Source: Pisaster brevispinus | Taxonomy: Eukaryota > Echinodermata > Asteroidea > Forcipulatida > Asteriidae | Reading direction: 5' to 3' | Length of the DNA stretch: 64,000 bases | NCBI GenBank assembly: GCA_023634235.1 | Contig: JAMKCF010000014.1 | Coordinates: 5,915,001-5,979,000, forward strand | Program-made: the position numbers and the translations under genes | Shown: positions 53,775 to 64,000 of the stretch, in pieces | Position numbering within the stretch: the stretch's first letter is position 1 | Layout: every line of letters begins with the position of its first letter | The notes under the pieces: model-generated | The model's database searches: none | What the model saw: only the letters and a program-made list of their open reading frames with translations | Told to the model about the DNA's origin: nothing

Positions 53775-54071
53775 GTGAAAGGTGTGAGTACGACCAAAAT
53801 CGTGTGCTGTACGAGGAACAGCATTCAAAATCCTCAACTCAGCTTCCTACAATTACCAGCTGATACGATTATTCGAAAGGAATTGATACGTTTTGTAAAT
53901 ACAACGCGATCCGACTTCAACATTTCGAAGTGGTCATGTGCAGCCCACTTCGACGACTGCCTGGATGCATCGGCCAAACTCAAGCAACAGTTTGAATTCA
54001 CCCCTAAAACTGCCCTGAAAATGGGTGCAATTCCCACACTAAAGGCCCCTAGTATTGCTACAATGTGGTAG
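53775..54071 (+). pseudogene. Degenerate THAP domain fragment
   Basis: CCTRNSIQNPQLSFLQLP, FVNTTRSDFNISKWSCAAHF and GAIPTLKAPS parallel the 5541-5912 frame. The first zinc Cys is not in register, a residue is lost after the CAAHF motif, and the frame ends right after the domain. It starts about 260 bases beyond the right end of the 2.4-kb element copy 2. Confidence 0.7.
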
Positions 54072-54530
54072 GGGAGACAAGATGAAAAACCACTGATTGA
54101 AAGGGTCAAACAGAGGGGGTGGGGGGGGGGGGGGGTTAGGAGCGAACACGGGTAAAGTGTTTGGTGAATCAGTTAAAAAATTACGAGAGTAGGGACTGGC
54201 CGCGAGCATAATCGGGCCGGCCCAGCCGCCGAAGTTCTTCCCCAATTTTCGAGGAAACGCGTCTTCGACATGTGCATGTCAATCTTTATATTATTTTGCC
54301 CTCTTTATGAAATAAATTTCATTGCAGTCGTGCATTTACTGCATGCTTAATATTTCCTTCCTCCATGCATAAACGACAATCACAAGTGCTATCTGAATAA
54401 CGTGTCCGGGTACTGGTCAAAGCCAATCGGCAGTACACTACATTATTGTGCGTACTACTCTCATCGGTGGTGTCAAATGCATGTGTTCACTATGGGGGGC
54501 CGTTTATGACTTAATGAGCAGTTACAAATA

Positions 54531-54740
54531 TATAAGAGCAAACCCATATATATAAAAGCAAACCCATATATATAAGAGCAAACCCATATATATAAGAGCA
54601 AACCCATATATATAAGAGCAAACTCATATATATAAGGGCAAACACATACATATATATAAGAGCAAACCCATATATATAAGAGCAAACCCTTATATATAAG
54701 AGCAAACCCATATATATAAGAGCAAACTCATATATATAAA
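54531..54740. repeat. 20-bp AT-rich minisatellite
   Basis: About ten units of ATATATAAGAGCAAACCCAT; degenerate extensions run to about 54825. The minus-strand frames (YIYMGLLL repeats) are artefacts of the repeat. Confidence 0.9.
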
Positions 54741-55204
54741 GGACGAATACAAATATTTAAAAGACTACCGAAATATATATAAGAGACTACCGAAATATAT
54801 ATAAGAGCAAACCCATATTTAGTTTACCTTATTTAAAATGCACGACCTCTACAGAAACGGACCAATCAGAACGTTTTTTTGTGGCCCCATAGCTAGCATG
54901 TGGTACGGAAAAAAAAATCGCGACCCGCTCGCGAACTGGGTATGTGGTAGCCTTTAGTCAAGGCGCACCGCGGCACCCCAGCCCAGTTATCACGCACGAA
55001 AAAAGACTAGCGCGAGCGGCGAAGCCGCGAAGCGCCTTTACCAACTTGTTTTGGGGCTCTATGTTTTTCTTTACTTTTTGCTACCGATTTTGGTGGGAGA
55101 AATGTAATGCATAATGCATTAGCGTGATGAGTTGTTGGCCAAAAGAAGACACAATTACTTGCATGACGTCACAAGAACGACATTCGATGCAAATTATTAG
55201 CAAG

Positions 55205-55364
55205 ATGGCGACTAGCGTAGTAAGTGTTGATGACAAATTGTTTCAGCAAAGCATAAGATTTGCTGCTCAGAAACTGAAACTTTCAGGTGAATTGAAGCCA
55301 CAGCAGTGTCATGCTATTAGACATGTATTGGAACGTAGAGATTTATTTGTACATCTCCCCACAG
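55205..55364 (+). pseudogene. Captured first exon of a RecQ-like helicase
   Basis: An open 53-codon exon starting MATSVVSVDDK, with LKPQQCHAIRHVL resembling the RecQ motif 0 and RRDLFVHLPTG leading into the Walker A loop. It stops at CCCCACAG|GTGGGT, which reads as a splice donor in the middle of the PTGGGKS motif. The rest of the helicase is missing, so ATPase activity is impossible from this copy. Confidence 0.75.
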
Positions 55365-55427
55365 GTGGGTGTGTAGACCGGTCATACCATAGAGCAAGGC
55401 TTGCTCTATGGTCATACCATTTATATT

Positions 55428-55869
55428 AGCGTCAACAGGCCCATTTCACGACAACTCAAAGACAACTCAAGACAACAAGTTTAAAATACCATCAAATACA
55501 ATGGTTGTAATCAGAGTGTATCTGGAAACACGTTTAAAACTGACTGGAACCATCGTGCATACATATTTTTCACGGGAAAAATTGTGGGTTTTTTTTCGTA
55601 AAAATAGTCAACTTTCTCCGTCCGTAGAATTGGCCGACGTGATGCTCAATGACATTGGACCGCACCATAGTACACTACAGGTAAGTGCAATTTGACAATT
55701 TTTACGAAAACAACATTTTTTCCCGTGAAAAATATGTATGCACGATGGTTCCAGTCAGTTTTAAACGGGTTTCCAGATACACTCTGATTACAACTATTGT
55801 ATTTGATGGTATTTTAAACTTGTTGTCTTGAGTTGTCTTGAGTTGTCGTGAAATGGGCCTGTTGACGCT
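55428..55869. mobile_element. MITE with AGCGTCAACAGGCCCATTTC ends
   Basis: About 440 bp with roughly 170-bp arms (TTCACGACAACTCAAAGACA ... TATGTATGCACGATGG inverted). Nested in the Mutator-like element; the corresponding site in the 49678 copy is unoccupied. Confidence 0.75.
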
Positions 55870-56564
55870 GCTAATTAGTACGACCCGTGTAGACACGGGT
55901 TTTCAATCACGGACACGGACTCTACCTCAAAATGCAATCGGATTGCCATAGAGCATCTATGCATAGAGTATAGACCATTTTCTATTTGTTTAGTTTTGTC
56001 AAATTATCCTTATTTATGTTACCGATTGTCAAACTAAAATAAATATTTGCCAGACAGCATTACCCATCTATATAACAGAGGAGTCCAACATCTAGTTGCC
56101 GGTGATTGGGTACAAGAAATTGCATATATAAAAATTTCATGATCATGAATAATTGATTAGCTGAACGAGTTGGTAAAGGCGCTTCACGGCTTCGCCGCTC
56201 GCGCTAGTCTTTTTTCGTGCGTGATATCTGGGCTGGGGTGCCGCGGTGCGCCTTGACTAAAGGCTAGGTATGTGGTGGCTGACACCGGGGGCAGACACGA
56301 GTATCACGTGATGGCTAATCGAACGCTCTCGTGTAAGTTTTACTTACACGTGTAAGCTAATCGAACGCACCCTATGCTAATCCCTTAGACCGCGTTTGCA
56401 CTAGATCCGGCAAGGGCGATTAACGGAGGATCAGATCCAGCAAGGGCGATCAAACTGATCGCGGACGCGAATGCACTTGAGTCTGATCGTGCATTGATCC
56501 CCCTAGCCCGACCGTCGGCTCAACTGAAGTTCCACGCTGCTTGTGCGACAGGTCAACTTTGCAA

Positions 56565-56850
56565 GGTCATTGATTGAGCTACACCGCTCCTCTTGTTGTG
56601 GTCCACCACTTTCTTCTTATAATCCCGTTTCATGTTTTTCATTTTGTTTTTTTATTTCTTTCGGAGTTCTTTCGAAACCCATCTCTGACATCTTTGACGC
56701 TATGTTTTTGAACACGGCAGTGTTTCTGGTGGTACCATCCAACTTACCACGAATCTCTTCGCTGGCCCAGATCAGATGTCTAAAAAAAAAACATGCCAGC
56801 TCCCCCTCCGACCACATTAGACCCCGTACAACAGCAGCAGCTTCGGCCAT
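56565..56850 (-). pseudogene. Myb/SANT-like DNA-binding protein fragment (frameshifted)
   Basis: Starts MAEAAAVVRGLMWSEGEL, then the helix IRGKLDGTTRN and KMSEMGFERTPKEIK, the trihelix Myb/SANT-like fold found in Harbinger accessory proteins and related host genes. After EIK one frame ends; a one-base shift restores a basic MKRDYKKKVVDHNKRSG helix typical of the family. The cofactor function is lost by the frameshift and by truncation soon after. Confidence 0.7.
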
Positions 56851-57039
56851 GTCGTACAAGAAATAACGTAAACAACCACCAACAACACTAAACCTTAAGT
56901 GTACTATAATACTGTGACAAGAAAATACAAAATATGGATATACAAAATGATTTTCCAATACTAATGAAAACCGTGTATGATAAAAAAAACCACGAAGCCT
57001 GATGAGAAGGAAACTGGTCGATGCATAGAGCATAGAGGT

Positions 57040-57945
57040 AGTCCATGGGTGTCAGGACACTTCGTACCTTTGCCACTTCGTACCCTGGACACTTCGTACC
57101 TTTTCAAGGTGCGAAGTGACTTTGGACACTTCGTACCTTGGACACTTCGTACCTTCTCACAAGACACTTCGTACCTTCAGGATTCAATATCATTTTTACG
57201 TGCAGAGATAATGAGACGTAAGAAACAAACAAATTGAGTTTACAAGATACGAACAAAACAAATGTGTTTTAAATAAAAGTATTCACATTTCACAATAAAA
57301 ACAATTTCACAATTAAACAAAATGACAATTCATTATGTATTTTAAAAAAAAATAGATAGTATCCAATAGCATATTTACATGCCGAGAGAATGAACCAAAT
57401 TAAATTCAAAAACAACCAGTACACTTTTACATCAATTTCATAAAAAGATAAAGCTGGAAAGTATTCCATATCAAATTTTCGTGCCGAGATAATGATACAT
57501 ACAAACACAAAAATTACAAAATACGGACAAAGGGTAAGGTATGGGGTAGAAAATATTGCGTGCCGAGATAATGGTCATAAGAACAAAAATATACAAAATA
57601 CGGACAAAATAAAGGTATTTTAAAGATATTTTTAGTTGAATAATATTAGTAATCACATTTCACATTAAAAAGGACATTCAAATAATTAAACAAAATGACA
57701 ATTCATTAAGTATTATTTTGTATCTCAACGAAAATTATATCATTATTAAGGAATTACACATTTTACTGAAGGTACGAAGTGACTCGGCTGAAAGTACGAA
57801 GTGACTCAGCTGATGGTCACTTCGTACCCCGCCCGCGGTACGAAGTGACCAATTTGGTTACGGTACGAAGTGTCCCGAAGGTACGAAGTGTCCAGGGTAC
57901 GAAGTGGCGAAGGTACGAAGTGTCCGACATCCAGTCCATGCATAG
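57040..57945. mobile_element. Element with inverted CACTTCGTACC arrays
   Basis: The left side (57058-57175) has six GGACACTTCGTACC-type units; the right side (57769-57925) has the inverse GGTACGAAGTGTCC. Outer sequence CATGGGTGTC/GACATCCAGTCCATG is partly inverted, and GCATAGAGGTAG-like sequence lies on both flanks. The AT-rich centre has no gene. Confidence 0.7.
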
Positions 57946-58166
57946 AGGTAGAAACGGTCGAAGCATGTGGTTCGTCACGCACGGTTGTTGAATGCAGAAC
58001 AGGGATGCAAATGCCAAGTACCATTCAAATCGTGTAATGTTCTTTTGTGCACAGAAATGCTGTGTTACGTGTTGGAACCAGTGTAATAAGAAGACGCTCT
58101 CATTGCATAACCAACACTGGTTGTTCACAAGCTTTCGCGGTTTATTTTTTTCAACTCGCGCTCGGG

Positions 58167-58728
58167 GTCCTACTACTTGCCGTCAACTCGCCGACTTGCC
58201 GTCAACTCGCCGTCAACTCATTTTCGTGCCGTCAACTCATTAAATATACATCAAAAATTTATAAATGGGGCATGGAAGTGTTAAGTCTGGGCTAAACTAC
58301 ATATTTCTTATGGTTTTCGGTACAATTTCATTTATAAAAACGATTTTGTGTTGATAAATAAATAGTCGCAATCTTTCCTTTTCACGGAGCTTGGACTGTA
58401 CCATTCATAGTATGGGTGTGAAATGCAATGGGTGTGAAATGCAATGGATGGACAACAGAGGGCGCTATATTGCAGACGGCTGCGGGTGGATGGTGCACTC
58501 TGTATATCAGAATATTGCTGCGTTTATACTATTTATTTATCAACACAAAATCGTTTTTGTAAATGAAATTGTACCGAAAACCATAAGAAATATGTAGTTT
58601 AGCCCAGACTTAACACTTCCATGCCCCATTTATAAATTTTTGATGTATATTTAATGAGTTGACGGCACGAAAATGAGTTGACGGCGAGTTGACGGCAAGT
58701 CGGCGAGTTGACGGCAAGTAGTAGGACC
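58167..58728. mobile_element. Fold-back element with TTGCCGTCAACTCGCCG arrays
   Basis: 562 bp, about 200-bp arms nearly perfectly inverted: GTCCTACTACTTGCCGTCAA through ACGATTTTGTGTTGATAAAT and back. Only about 160 bases of unique loop, containing a GGGTGTGAAATGCAATG duplication. Confidence 0.85.
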
Positions 58729-58990
58729 GCGCGCTCGAGTCTGTTTGATTAGACCGGAAGTCCGGTGGGTCAAATTGCGGGGTCTGATCCTGCGTTGCGT
58801 TCACACTACGTTTTTGATCCACCTTGCAGGATCAGATCCTCCTTTGATTCAGCAATAAAGGGGGATCAAAAAGGAGGATCAGATCCTGATCGCTCTTGCG
58901 TTCACACTAGCTGTTGATCGCCCTTTGACCGCCCTTGCAGGATCTGATCCTCCTTTGATCGCCCTTGCCGGATCAAGTGTGAACGCGGTC

Positions 58991-59693
58991 AATGAACGAT
59001 AACAGCCTGCTTGGTCACAATGGGTAAAATTTGTGGGTGAGTGAAAGACGATCGTTGTCGTGTTCAGCTTCGTCTTCGCCGTCAACTCCGACACCGTAGC
59101 CTACCGGGGCGAGTGGCTCGAACCGGTGTGGTTCTTGCACCACGGACTTCCTCATCGGTCTTCGACGTCGTCGTCAGGTGAACTGAAACTGCTGGAATTG
59201 TCAGCAGAATTACTGCCACTACTGTCACTGGTACTATCACCAATGACTTCCTCTGTACACTGTTATCTTCCCAAGAACTGTCACTTTCAGCCATGGTGAA
59301 ATTTTCACAAAATAAGCTTGAGCGAAGGGAAATTCTGCATTTTCGTTATTTTAATGTCGTTTGAAGAGAATGATGTTGACAATAACAAGTAAATTTGAGC
59401 ATACATAGAGCAACGGTTTGAGAAATGTTCCACCAAACTTGTTTTCCAAGTCTCAGATTGCTACTGAATGAAAAACTGTTGGTATTACCATGGTATTACC
59501 ATGTACTAAGTACTAGTTAATTTGTTGAAAGCTGTACCCAATAGAGCTGCTTAAGCAGACAATTTTGCTTACACATTTCGAGCTTAGCAAAAATTTAGCA
59601 GAATACCAGTCAAAAATGGTACATGCGACATGGGCCCAATTTTATAGAGCTGCTAAGCACAAAAAGTAGCTAAGTATAACAAAATTATACACA
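58991..59693. other. Spacer with possible broken acidic N-terminus
   Basis: A minus-strand start at 59294 reads MAESDSSWEDNSVQRK; one frameshift later a Ser/Asp-rich stretch follows. It is too short to assign. Nothing else seen. Confidence 0.3.
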
Positions 59694-59830
59694 ACACACG
59701 CACGTAAGGCCTACATAGCTTGTTTTCAATGAATAATTCATCAGCAAGTCCCAGCCAGTGGGAGCGAGGTATGCAAATCTTGGCCTTTACCGCGCTGGGA
59801 ACAAAAATCGCCACCGGCTCGCGATTAGTC
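59694..59830 (+). repeat. Solo arm of the 11637-12430 element family
   Basis: AAGGCCTACATAGCTTGTTT ... CTTTACCGCGCTGGGAA, the same as 12297-12412. The partner arm is absent. Confidence 0.7.
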
Positions 59831-59869
59831 TTGGTTCCAAGACCTTCGCAGGATCAATTCCCAGCCTTG

Positions 59870-60738
59870 CTTATGGAGGACGAAAATTGGCCATCTGCTT
59901 ATCTGCTATCAGAATAGCTGAAAGTCAGATTTAACGTTGTTTTTAAATGAATTTTCCACTTTTCTGCTTTTCTGCTACCTGAAAATCAGATTGAACGTTT
60001 TGTGAAAAATGCATTTTCTACGCCACCACCGTACTGCTAGTATTACTATAACATACCTCTATATATGGCTTCGCTCGCGCCAAAGCTATTAACAAAAACA
60101 CGCCTCAATCCAGAGCACAAACCGTGCTTTGCAGCTGGGCGGCATCTCAAAGGAAATCCTCCAACAAACTTTCAGGGAAATATCCGATAGGTATCTTAAA
60201 TTACAATAGGTTGATGTTCGGTCTTATTTAACAATCACTTAGGTTCACGGTCTGCTGAAAGCAGAAAATCAAATGGCCACTTTTTGGCCGCCTGAGTAAA
60301 ATCTGCTTTTCCGGTATCGAAAAAGCAGAAAAGTAGAACGCACACTGTTGTCAAAACGTTCGATCCATTTTTCTGCTTTTCTCAAAAGAGAAAAGCAGAT
60401 GGCCAATTTTCGGGCACCAGAGTAAAAACTACTTTTCAGGTGGCAGAAAGGGAGAAAATGAAAAAGTCAAAATCGTTCAATCTACTTTTATTCTACTCTG
60501 ATAGCAAAAAGGCAGGTGGCCACTTTTCGTCCGCCAACATAGAGAGGAAAAGTAAAATCTGCTTTTCTGCTACCAGAAAAGCAGAAAAATAGAAAATGCA
60601 TTTTTCACAAAACGTTCAATCTGATTTTCTGGTAGCAGAAAGCAGAAGAGTGGAAAATTCATTTAAAAACAGCGTTAAATCTGACTTTCAGCTATTCTGA
60701 TAGCAGATAAGCAGATGGCCACTTTTCGTCCTCCATAG
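59870..60738. mobile_element. Large fold-back element rich in TCTGCTTTTCTGCT
   Basis: The left arm TATGGAGGACGAAAATTGGC and the TCTGCTATCAGAATAGCTGA block are mirrored by TCAGCTATTCTGATAGCAGA and TTTTCGTCCTCCATA at the right. The interior holds further partial inverted units with CAGAAAAGCAGA and ATGGCCACTTTT. Confidence 0.75.
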
Positions 60739-60950
60739 TTTGTACAATGCAATGCCGAGACCCGGGTTTGAAAATAAAGAAACTTGTTAATTAACGCCGA
60801 TCGCATCTCAGCGGTAGTGTCACACAGTAATTAGACTTGGTTCCAAGTCTGCGATCGTGGCTTTTAGTCTAACCGATAGCCAGTACATTATTGCCTGAAA
60901 TAGCGCCCTCTTGTAACGACATCCGTCATTAGCCTTCGAGTTGGGTTCGC

Positions 60951-61140
60951 TCTTCGCTCGTCCCCAGCGCCTTGCCTTAAAACCAAAGGCGCTGGGATGG
61001 GCAAACGTATCAAGCACGCTCATTGGTTAATGCTTAGTCCCATCATGCATCACACTCACACTGCAAGCACTGCACGCATGACGTACTTCCTAAACAAGAA
61101 TCTGTGCAAGCTGATTAGCCCATCCCACCCAGCGGTCCTG
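60951..61140 (+). repeat. 190-bp dispersed repeat, copy 2
   Basis: Close match to 42594-42785, including ATGGGCAAACGTATCAAGCA and the CATCATGCATCACACTCACA block. Confidence 0.75.
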
Positions 61141-62655
61141 TATCGATGCCGTATTTGGTACTTTTGAGCAGCGCAATCGCGTCCCTTTTGAACAGCGCAA
61201 TCTGCAGATTGCGCGTACGACCTTTGCTGTGTGTAGTTCAGTTTATAGTATCCCGGCCGTGTATGTAGGTGTCATTCGTCATGTCGGGAACTACAGACCC
61301 TGAAACTAGAGTGGGCGTAAAGTTTAGATTTTTTCCATTGGAAGGAAAAACTTGTAAAACTTTGAATTCGAAAGATGTTCAGGAATTGTCAATGAAATGG
61401 TACGTAGGTCATAGGTACGCAACGAGTTGGAATGAATGGGTTAAAACTACGACTAGAGTACGACGACACTCCCGAGGTGATCCCCTGAGCGTAAAAATTA
61501 AGCCGTAACCAGGTAACCCCCCCGGCTTCGCTTCACGGGAAAATAGAACGCTCCGGGGATCGCAGACGGAGTCGTAGTTTTAAACCTAGCACGAGTAAAA
61601 GTAGTCAATATTTGTTTTAAAACTTGACGTATATGGTATAAGTATAACACTACACTAATCTAGTGTTGTTAGTTGGTTGTATTAAATGTATTACCCCAAA
61701 CATAATTCTGCATAGACGACTATATCAACATGGTCCTTCCTCTGTGATACCAACAAAACAAGCTGCTGTTGCTATGGATTAAGTAGTACACTGGTTGCTA
61801 TGGGGTAGTACATATTCTGATATCGGTTGCTACGGGTATGGTTCATTGTATGCTGCATGTATAGACCTTTCCATTGTTGATAAACAAACAGCGCTGGTTG
61901 GCATGGACTGCCGAATGTTAGTAAAACATTCAGTCGTGTTAACCAGGTTAACAGATGTTTAAACCACATTCAACATTTTTGTAAAACCAAGACATAGGCG
62001 GTAGGCCTATCAATCATGTGACGCACTCTGAACCAATAAAAAAAATCCTGAATAATAGGCTACTCCATGAGTACATTAATGACTAGCCCAAGTTGGACTC
62101 CTCCACCACATTGAAATGAAGAGAGAGTAGTTGGTAGTGCAGACTGTAGAGTAAAAAGGAATTATCATGGGTAGGACTCAGGTCAGAGTAGCCATGGTTA
62201 CTAATACACTACTGCCAGCCAATACCAATTTACCATCACTTATGGTTTTGTTTGTGTACCACTACAACAGGGCTCGAATGCAGGAGGAAAACCAACAAGA
62301 TGCAGTCTTGTAGCTAAACAAAATTTCTGGACCAGAAGTTATTTTACAAGACCAAAACATAAATGAGTTGAGCAAGCGCTAAGAGAAGATCCATCTAATT
62401 TTCTTATGTGTATGTACTTAGATACTCAACAGAATTGAAAGATTATTGATATTCATTTTTTCACAACGATATTGGAGTTGGACAATGAGGCAGCCTATAT
62501 TATTCACTTGAAAAACACAACACCACTGGGCTTGTCTGGTTGTGCGTTTACTGGCCCCATGCTAAAATCACTGGCCTAGGGCCTGGGGTCCAGAATTAAT
62601 TTCGAGCCATGTACTTATTAATTAGTGGTACGTTAGCCTAGCGTATAATTTAAAT
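61141..62655. other. Spacer, one unassigned short frame
   Basis: The frame 61269-61508 (79 codons, MSFVMSGTTDPETRVGVKF...) resembles no family I know and could be chance. Otherwise no gene or element was recognised. Confidence 0.3.
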
Positions 62656-62716
62656 TTTTTATTTATTTATTTATTTATTTATTTATTATTATTATTTTGT
62701 ATTATTATTATTTTTA
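62656..62716. repeat. (TTTA)n/(TTA)n microsatellite
   Basis: Uninterrupted TTTA run passing into TTA repeats, followed by T and G homopolymers to about 62742. Confidence 0.85.
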
Positions 62717-62756
62717 AAAAACAATTTTTTTTTGGGGGGGGCAGGTGGGGGAATCC

Positions 62757-63384
62757 ACAAGAGCTATACAGTACACAGTTTCACAACCAGTTCACAAGCT
62801 ATTTTTATTTGAACAAGCGCAAACAGCAGAAGAGTTTGTCGAATCTTATCAGTAAATACTTGAAAGATATTAATCAGACTCATAGTCAACATTTGAACAT
62901 AATTTGGTAATTAAAGATCTTTATATTTTCTTTAGCGAGGAAAAAACTTTAAAAATTATAACAATGTCAAATAGATGTTAGGAAACATGCTTTGTCAATT
63001 GTGAAAATGTTTACTTTGAACACCTGGAACTTGTATTTTCTCTCTCTCCATTTTGGTATAATTACTGATGATGTCCATAGCTAGTAGAAGAGTAATAGAA
63101 AAACATCTCAACTTGAAAGAATTTTTGTCTAGAATTGTCATTATTTTGGATATTGAACATCCTTTATGAATATTTTTAATTTAATTACCTTTTTATATCT
63201 CATGAAAACATAGTGATTGTCTAATACAATCAGTAAAACTGATATGTTTGAAAGTCTGCTGCTTTCCAGGTTGTATCGTAAACTTCAGTGTGATCCCTGG
63301 GTACACGGCAGCTAACGGTTGAATGGCTTCTGACTGGCACCCCGAGCAAAGATATTGGCAAAATAGGGGGACTGCCAACATTGG
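62757..63384. other. AT-rich spacer
   Basis: No gene or repeat identified on either strand. Confidence 0.35.
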
Positions 63385-63480
63385 GGCTAGATAGCCTAGT
63401 TGGTAGAGCACTGGCAAGTTAAATCCTGAGGTTGCAGGTTAAAAAGTCTAGTCAATTTTTCTTTGTTCAACCCCAAATTA
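63385..63480 (+). repeat. tRNA-derived SINE
   Basis: GATAGCCTAGTTGGTAGAGC is a clear A-box region; GAGGTTGCAGGTTAAAAA is a damaged B-box. The tail TCAATTTTTCTTTGTTCAAC is shared with the segment near 1580-1600. Confidence 0.65.
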
Positions 63481-64000
63481 AGAAAAACTAGACAACAGTT
63501 TTTGTTGAAACATAAAACAAGGTGTATCTGAGGATAATGTATTTTGACAGTTGGAGGGAAAAGGCTATTACAGAATACTTTGGTAAAGTAAGGAATTTGA
63601 CAATTCTAATGTATTTTTAGATGATCTACAGGATTGCTGTAAATGTAAAGCTATTTAGTTGGTAACAATTTGTTACCATGAATAATATGTACTTATTCTT
63701 AGACTAATTGACACAGGAGACAGGATTAGGCTGTTTGGTGACATCATGCAACAACTTACATTTATTTTGGATTCCACCAGAAGCAATTTCTTACCAGATA
63801 ACGTACTTTTTTATTCAGGGCAAACCGGCAAATAATTTAAAGAAAATTAAGTGGGGCACACCAGAACCAATTGAAAGTAGAGCACACCATTTGAAAGTTT
63901 GGCGCACACTAGACCGATTCAAATACATGTGTAGAAACTTGACTAAATGTCAAACTGCAAGAACATGCTGAACAAACAAAACCCAGCCATTTGAAGCCTT
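63481..64000. other. Right edge of window, no supported gene
   Basis: An 87-codon frame at 63708-63971 has no recognisable domain; it could be an exon of a gene running off the window or chance. Confidence 0.3.

Larger units (their letters stand above)
54948..56266 (+). mobile_element. Mutator-like element carrying a RecQ-type helicase exon
   Basis: About 97-bp inverted ends starting TAGCCTTTAGTCAAGGCGCA, flanked by GGTATGTGG at 54939-54947 and 56267-56275 (9 bp, the Mutator hallmark). There is no transposase; the inside holds a first exon of a RecQ-like helicase with its leader and a later-inserted MITE. This matches the Pack-MULE pattern of a host-gene fragment between Mutator ends. Confidence 0.8.
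56388..58990 (-). mobile_element. PIF/Harbinger-like element with Myb/SANT gene remnant
   Basis: The left end GACCGCGTTTGCACTAGATC and right end GATCAAGTGTGAACGCGGTC are inverse with few mismatches, followed by repeated GGATCAGATCC and AAGGGCGATC motifs. Carries a frameshifted Myb/SANT-like gene on the minus strand but no DDE transposase. Two further elements are nested in it. The family name rests on the Myb/SANT-like module; a 3-bp target duplication could not be confirmed. Confidence 0.55.

Noticed and set aside
54473..54711. Hydrophobic YIYMGLLL repeat protein
   Set aside because: Translation of the 20-bp AT-rich minisatellite.
1..64000. CRISPR arrays, operons or prokaryotic origin
   Set aside because: Repeats are inverted or tandem without uniform unique spacers; introns, SINEs, LINEs and telomere repeats show eukaryotic DNA.

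Overview
The window is metazoan nuclear DNA. Genes are split by GT-AG introns, introns are long and packed with inverted-repeat transposons, an interstitial (CCCTAA)n telomere-type tract is present, and the recognisable families point to an invertebrate deuterostome: a MOLO1-domain membrane protein, a clan-2 cytochrome P450, a RAG1-N-terminal-like transposon gene and THAP and Myb/SANT-like transposase domains. An echinoderm or hemichordate is my best guess; I cannot fix the species. The palindrome TAGGCCTA recurs throughout.

Three intact multi-exon genes can be rebuilt with matching splice phases. (1) On the + strand at 3202-13454, a four-exon, 232-residue MOLO1-family single-pass membrane protein. 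(2) On the + strand at 15568-21795, a ten-exon, 959-residue uninterrupted protein. It has a RAG1-type N-terminal zinc region plus C3HC4 RING, then a putative DDE core with the RAG1-like pattern D, D-19-CxxC, HxxxxH, E. It lies inside a 12.16-kb element (14116-26277) bounded by ~470-500 bp inverted repeats built of a 16-bp palindrome and flanked by a 6-bp direct repeat GTTCCA. I read this as an apparently intact transposon of the N-RAG-TP kind (RAG1 N-terminus without RAG2). (3) On the - strand at 48903-32287, a three-exon, 502-residue CYP2-like P450 whose haem-binding motif is split by the last intron.

Layout. 1-3.2 kb: old repeats and a tRNA-derived SINE head. 3.2-13.5 kb: the MOLO1 gene, its introns carrying a palindromic MITE, a THAP remnant, a 2.4-kb repeat, a LINE fragment and a three-level nest of inverted-repeat elements. 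14.1-26.3 kb: the RAG1-like transposon, itself colonised by several MITEs. 26.3-32.3 kb: mostly AT-rich spacer with a Mutator-type MITE and SINE fragments. 32.3-48.9 kb: the P450 gene, with intron 1 occupied by about 490-bp and 220-bp repeat families in both orientations and intron 2 by palindromic elements, one with a telomere-repeat core. 49-64 kb: a second, interrupted copy of the 2.4-kb repeat, THAP and LINE relics, a Mutator-like element carrying the first exon of a RecQ-like helicase, a nested element with a frameshifted Myb/SANT-like gene, and fold-back elements.

The most interesting signal is the RAG1-like element together with several small palindromic elements sharing (T)ATG-type ends, subterminal repeat arrays and 6-bp target duplications. 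Two of the small ones are confirmed by unoccupied copies of their target sites in this window. They may be non-autonomous relatives of the same kind of transposase, but that link is inference.
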